Source of the DNA: Beijerinckiaceae bacterium
GTDB taxonomy: Bacteria > Pseudomonadota > Alphaproteobacteria > Rhizobiales > Beijerinckiaceae
Direction: 5' to 3'
Assembly (NCBI GenBank): GCA_019753285.1
Contig: JAIELD010000029.1
Span: 1 to 64,000 of the forward strand
Length of the DNA: 64,000 nucleotides
Below are positions 63,418-64,000 of the stretch, piece by piece. Below the pieces are notes generated by a model. The model was not told where the DNA came from, did not search any database, and was given only the letters and a program-made list of their open reading frames with translations. Positions within the stretch are counted from its first letter, which is position 1. Each line of letters begins with the position of its first letter. Both the position numbers and the translations under genes were made by a program.

Positions 63418-64000
63418 ATGATCCTAGCACATTCAATCGCACTGAACGGCCCGGACATCGACAAGAGGCGCCATCAACGCGTTCCGGTCGTGGTAGCAGG
63501 CCGCTACATGCTGCAGGACCGCAACGATTATCCCTGCCAGACGGTCAACATCTCACCCGGCGGCCTCGCGCTCAACGGTCCGGTCCGGGGTCAGCTCGGC
63601 GAGCGTGTGATCGCCTATCTCGATCATCTTGGCCGCGTGGAGGGTCAGATCGCGCGCCTGACGCCCACCGGCTTCGCCATGACGATTTCGGCGACGGTGC
63701 GCAAGCGCGAGAAGATCGCGGCGCAGCTCACCTGGCTCATCAACCGCAAGGCGCTCGGCCTGCCCGAGGATCGCCGCCATGACCGCCTCGTACCAAAAAA
63801 TCCGCGTGTGATACTCACCCTGCACGACAATTCCGAGGTCACCGTCCGCCTGCTCGACGTGTCGCTCTCAGGCGCAGCCGTCGCCACCCATCTGAAGCCC
63901 GAGCTCGGCACGCAGATCTATATCGGGAAGATCCCGGCGCGCGTCGTTCGTTTTGTCGAGGGCGGCATCGCACTCGAATTCTCGCGGCTGCTCAACGAAG
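63418..64000 (+). CDS. double PilZ-domain protein, 3' end outside window
   Basis: An open frame runs to the window end (194 codons seen). Two PilZ domains are in tandem. The first has KRRHQRVPVVVAGRY and VNISPGGLALNG; the second has DRRHDRLVPKNPRV and LDVSLSGAAVATHL. Each has the RxxxR and [D/N]xSxxG signatures that bind cyclic di-GMP. ATG 63418 is taken as start; an in-frame GTG at 63373 is possible. Neither has a strong ribosome site. Confidence 0.88.
   Translation, partial: MILAHSIALNGPDIDKRRHQRVPVVVAGRYMLQDRNDYPCQTVNISPGGLALNGPVRGQLGERVIAYLDHLGRVEGQIARLTPTGFAMTISATVRKREKIAAQLTWLINRKALGLPEDRRHDRLVPKNPRVILTLHDNSEVTVRLLDVSLSGAAVATHLKPELGTQIYIGKIPARVVRFVEGGIALEFSRLLNE

Overview
The window is high-GC alphaproteobacterial chromosome, most likely Hyphomicrobiales (Rhizobiales). 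The signs are a DUF2336 protein, a CheY-like/HPt gene pair, a double PilZ protein, a conserved-looking housekeeping run (thrS, PAP2, yidD, NifU-like, folE, hisI, patatin, CBS), and Shine-Dalgarno-led operons with 1 to 4 base overlaps. No species can be named from the sequence alone.

Layout. 1-2.05 kb: the 3' part of an OmpR-type response regulator and its histidine kinase. 2.1-6.9 kb: a hypothetical gene, tRNA-Tyr, an rlmB-type rRNA methyltransferase, a secreted Gly/Tyr-rich protein and an MHS-type MFS symporter. 7.1-12.1 kb: a peptide-type ABC importer whose double-ATPase gene is cut at 12119 by an IS6-family element. 12.1-14.5 kb: a small accessory segment made of the intact IS6 element, the 3' half of an IS5-type transposase, and an AT-richer ClpP-fold secreted protein. 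It ends at tRNA-Thr. 14.7-17.7 kb: glpK and glpD. 18.0-23.2 kb: a second, complete five-gene peptide-type ABC importer.

23.2-37.8 kb is the most distinctive region. It holds a fused flavin monooxygenase/old-yellow-enzyme reductase of the 2-aminobenzoyl-CoA monooxygenase/reductase type. Divergent from it are an SDR, a MarR regulator, an enoyl-CoA hydratase, an acyl-CoA dehydrogenase, an aryl-CoA ligase, a RidA protein and a second flavoprotein monooxygenase. A cupin and a complete branched-chain-type ABC importer (livFGMH plus binding protein) run in the opposite direction. Together they look like uptake and aerobic CoA-dependent breakdown of 2-aminobenzoate (anthranilate) or a close relative. 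A perfect 22-bp AT-rich palindrome lies in the divergent catabolic promoter region, and a 21/22 copy lies upstream of the transporter operon. These are very probably the operators of the cluster's MarR protein.

37.9-54.1 kb: a class IV aminotransferase facing a DadA-like D-amino acid dehydrogenase, small metabolic genes, NAD kinase, the CheY-like/HPt pair, DUF2336 and lytic transglycosylase genes, a MaoC hydratase with a CitE-like lyase, a flavin reductase, a stand-alone Lrp ligand domain and two glycosyltransferase genes. 54.1-64.0 kb: the housekeeping run, a rhomboid protease, an unexplained minus-strand terminator, a PAS protein and the 5' part of a double PilZ protein.
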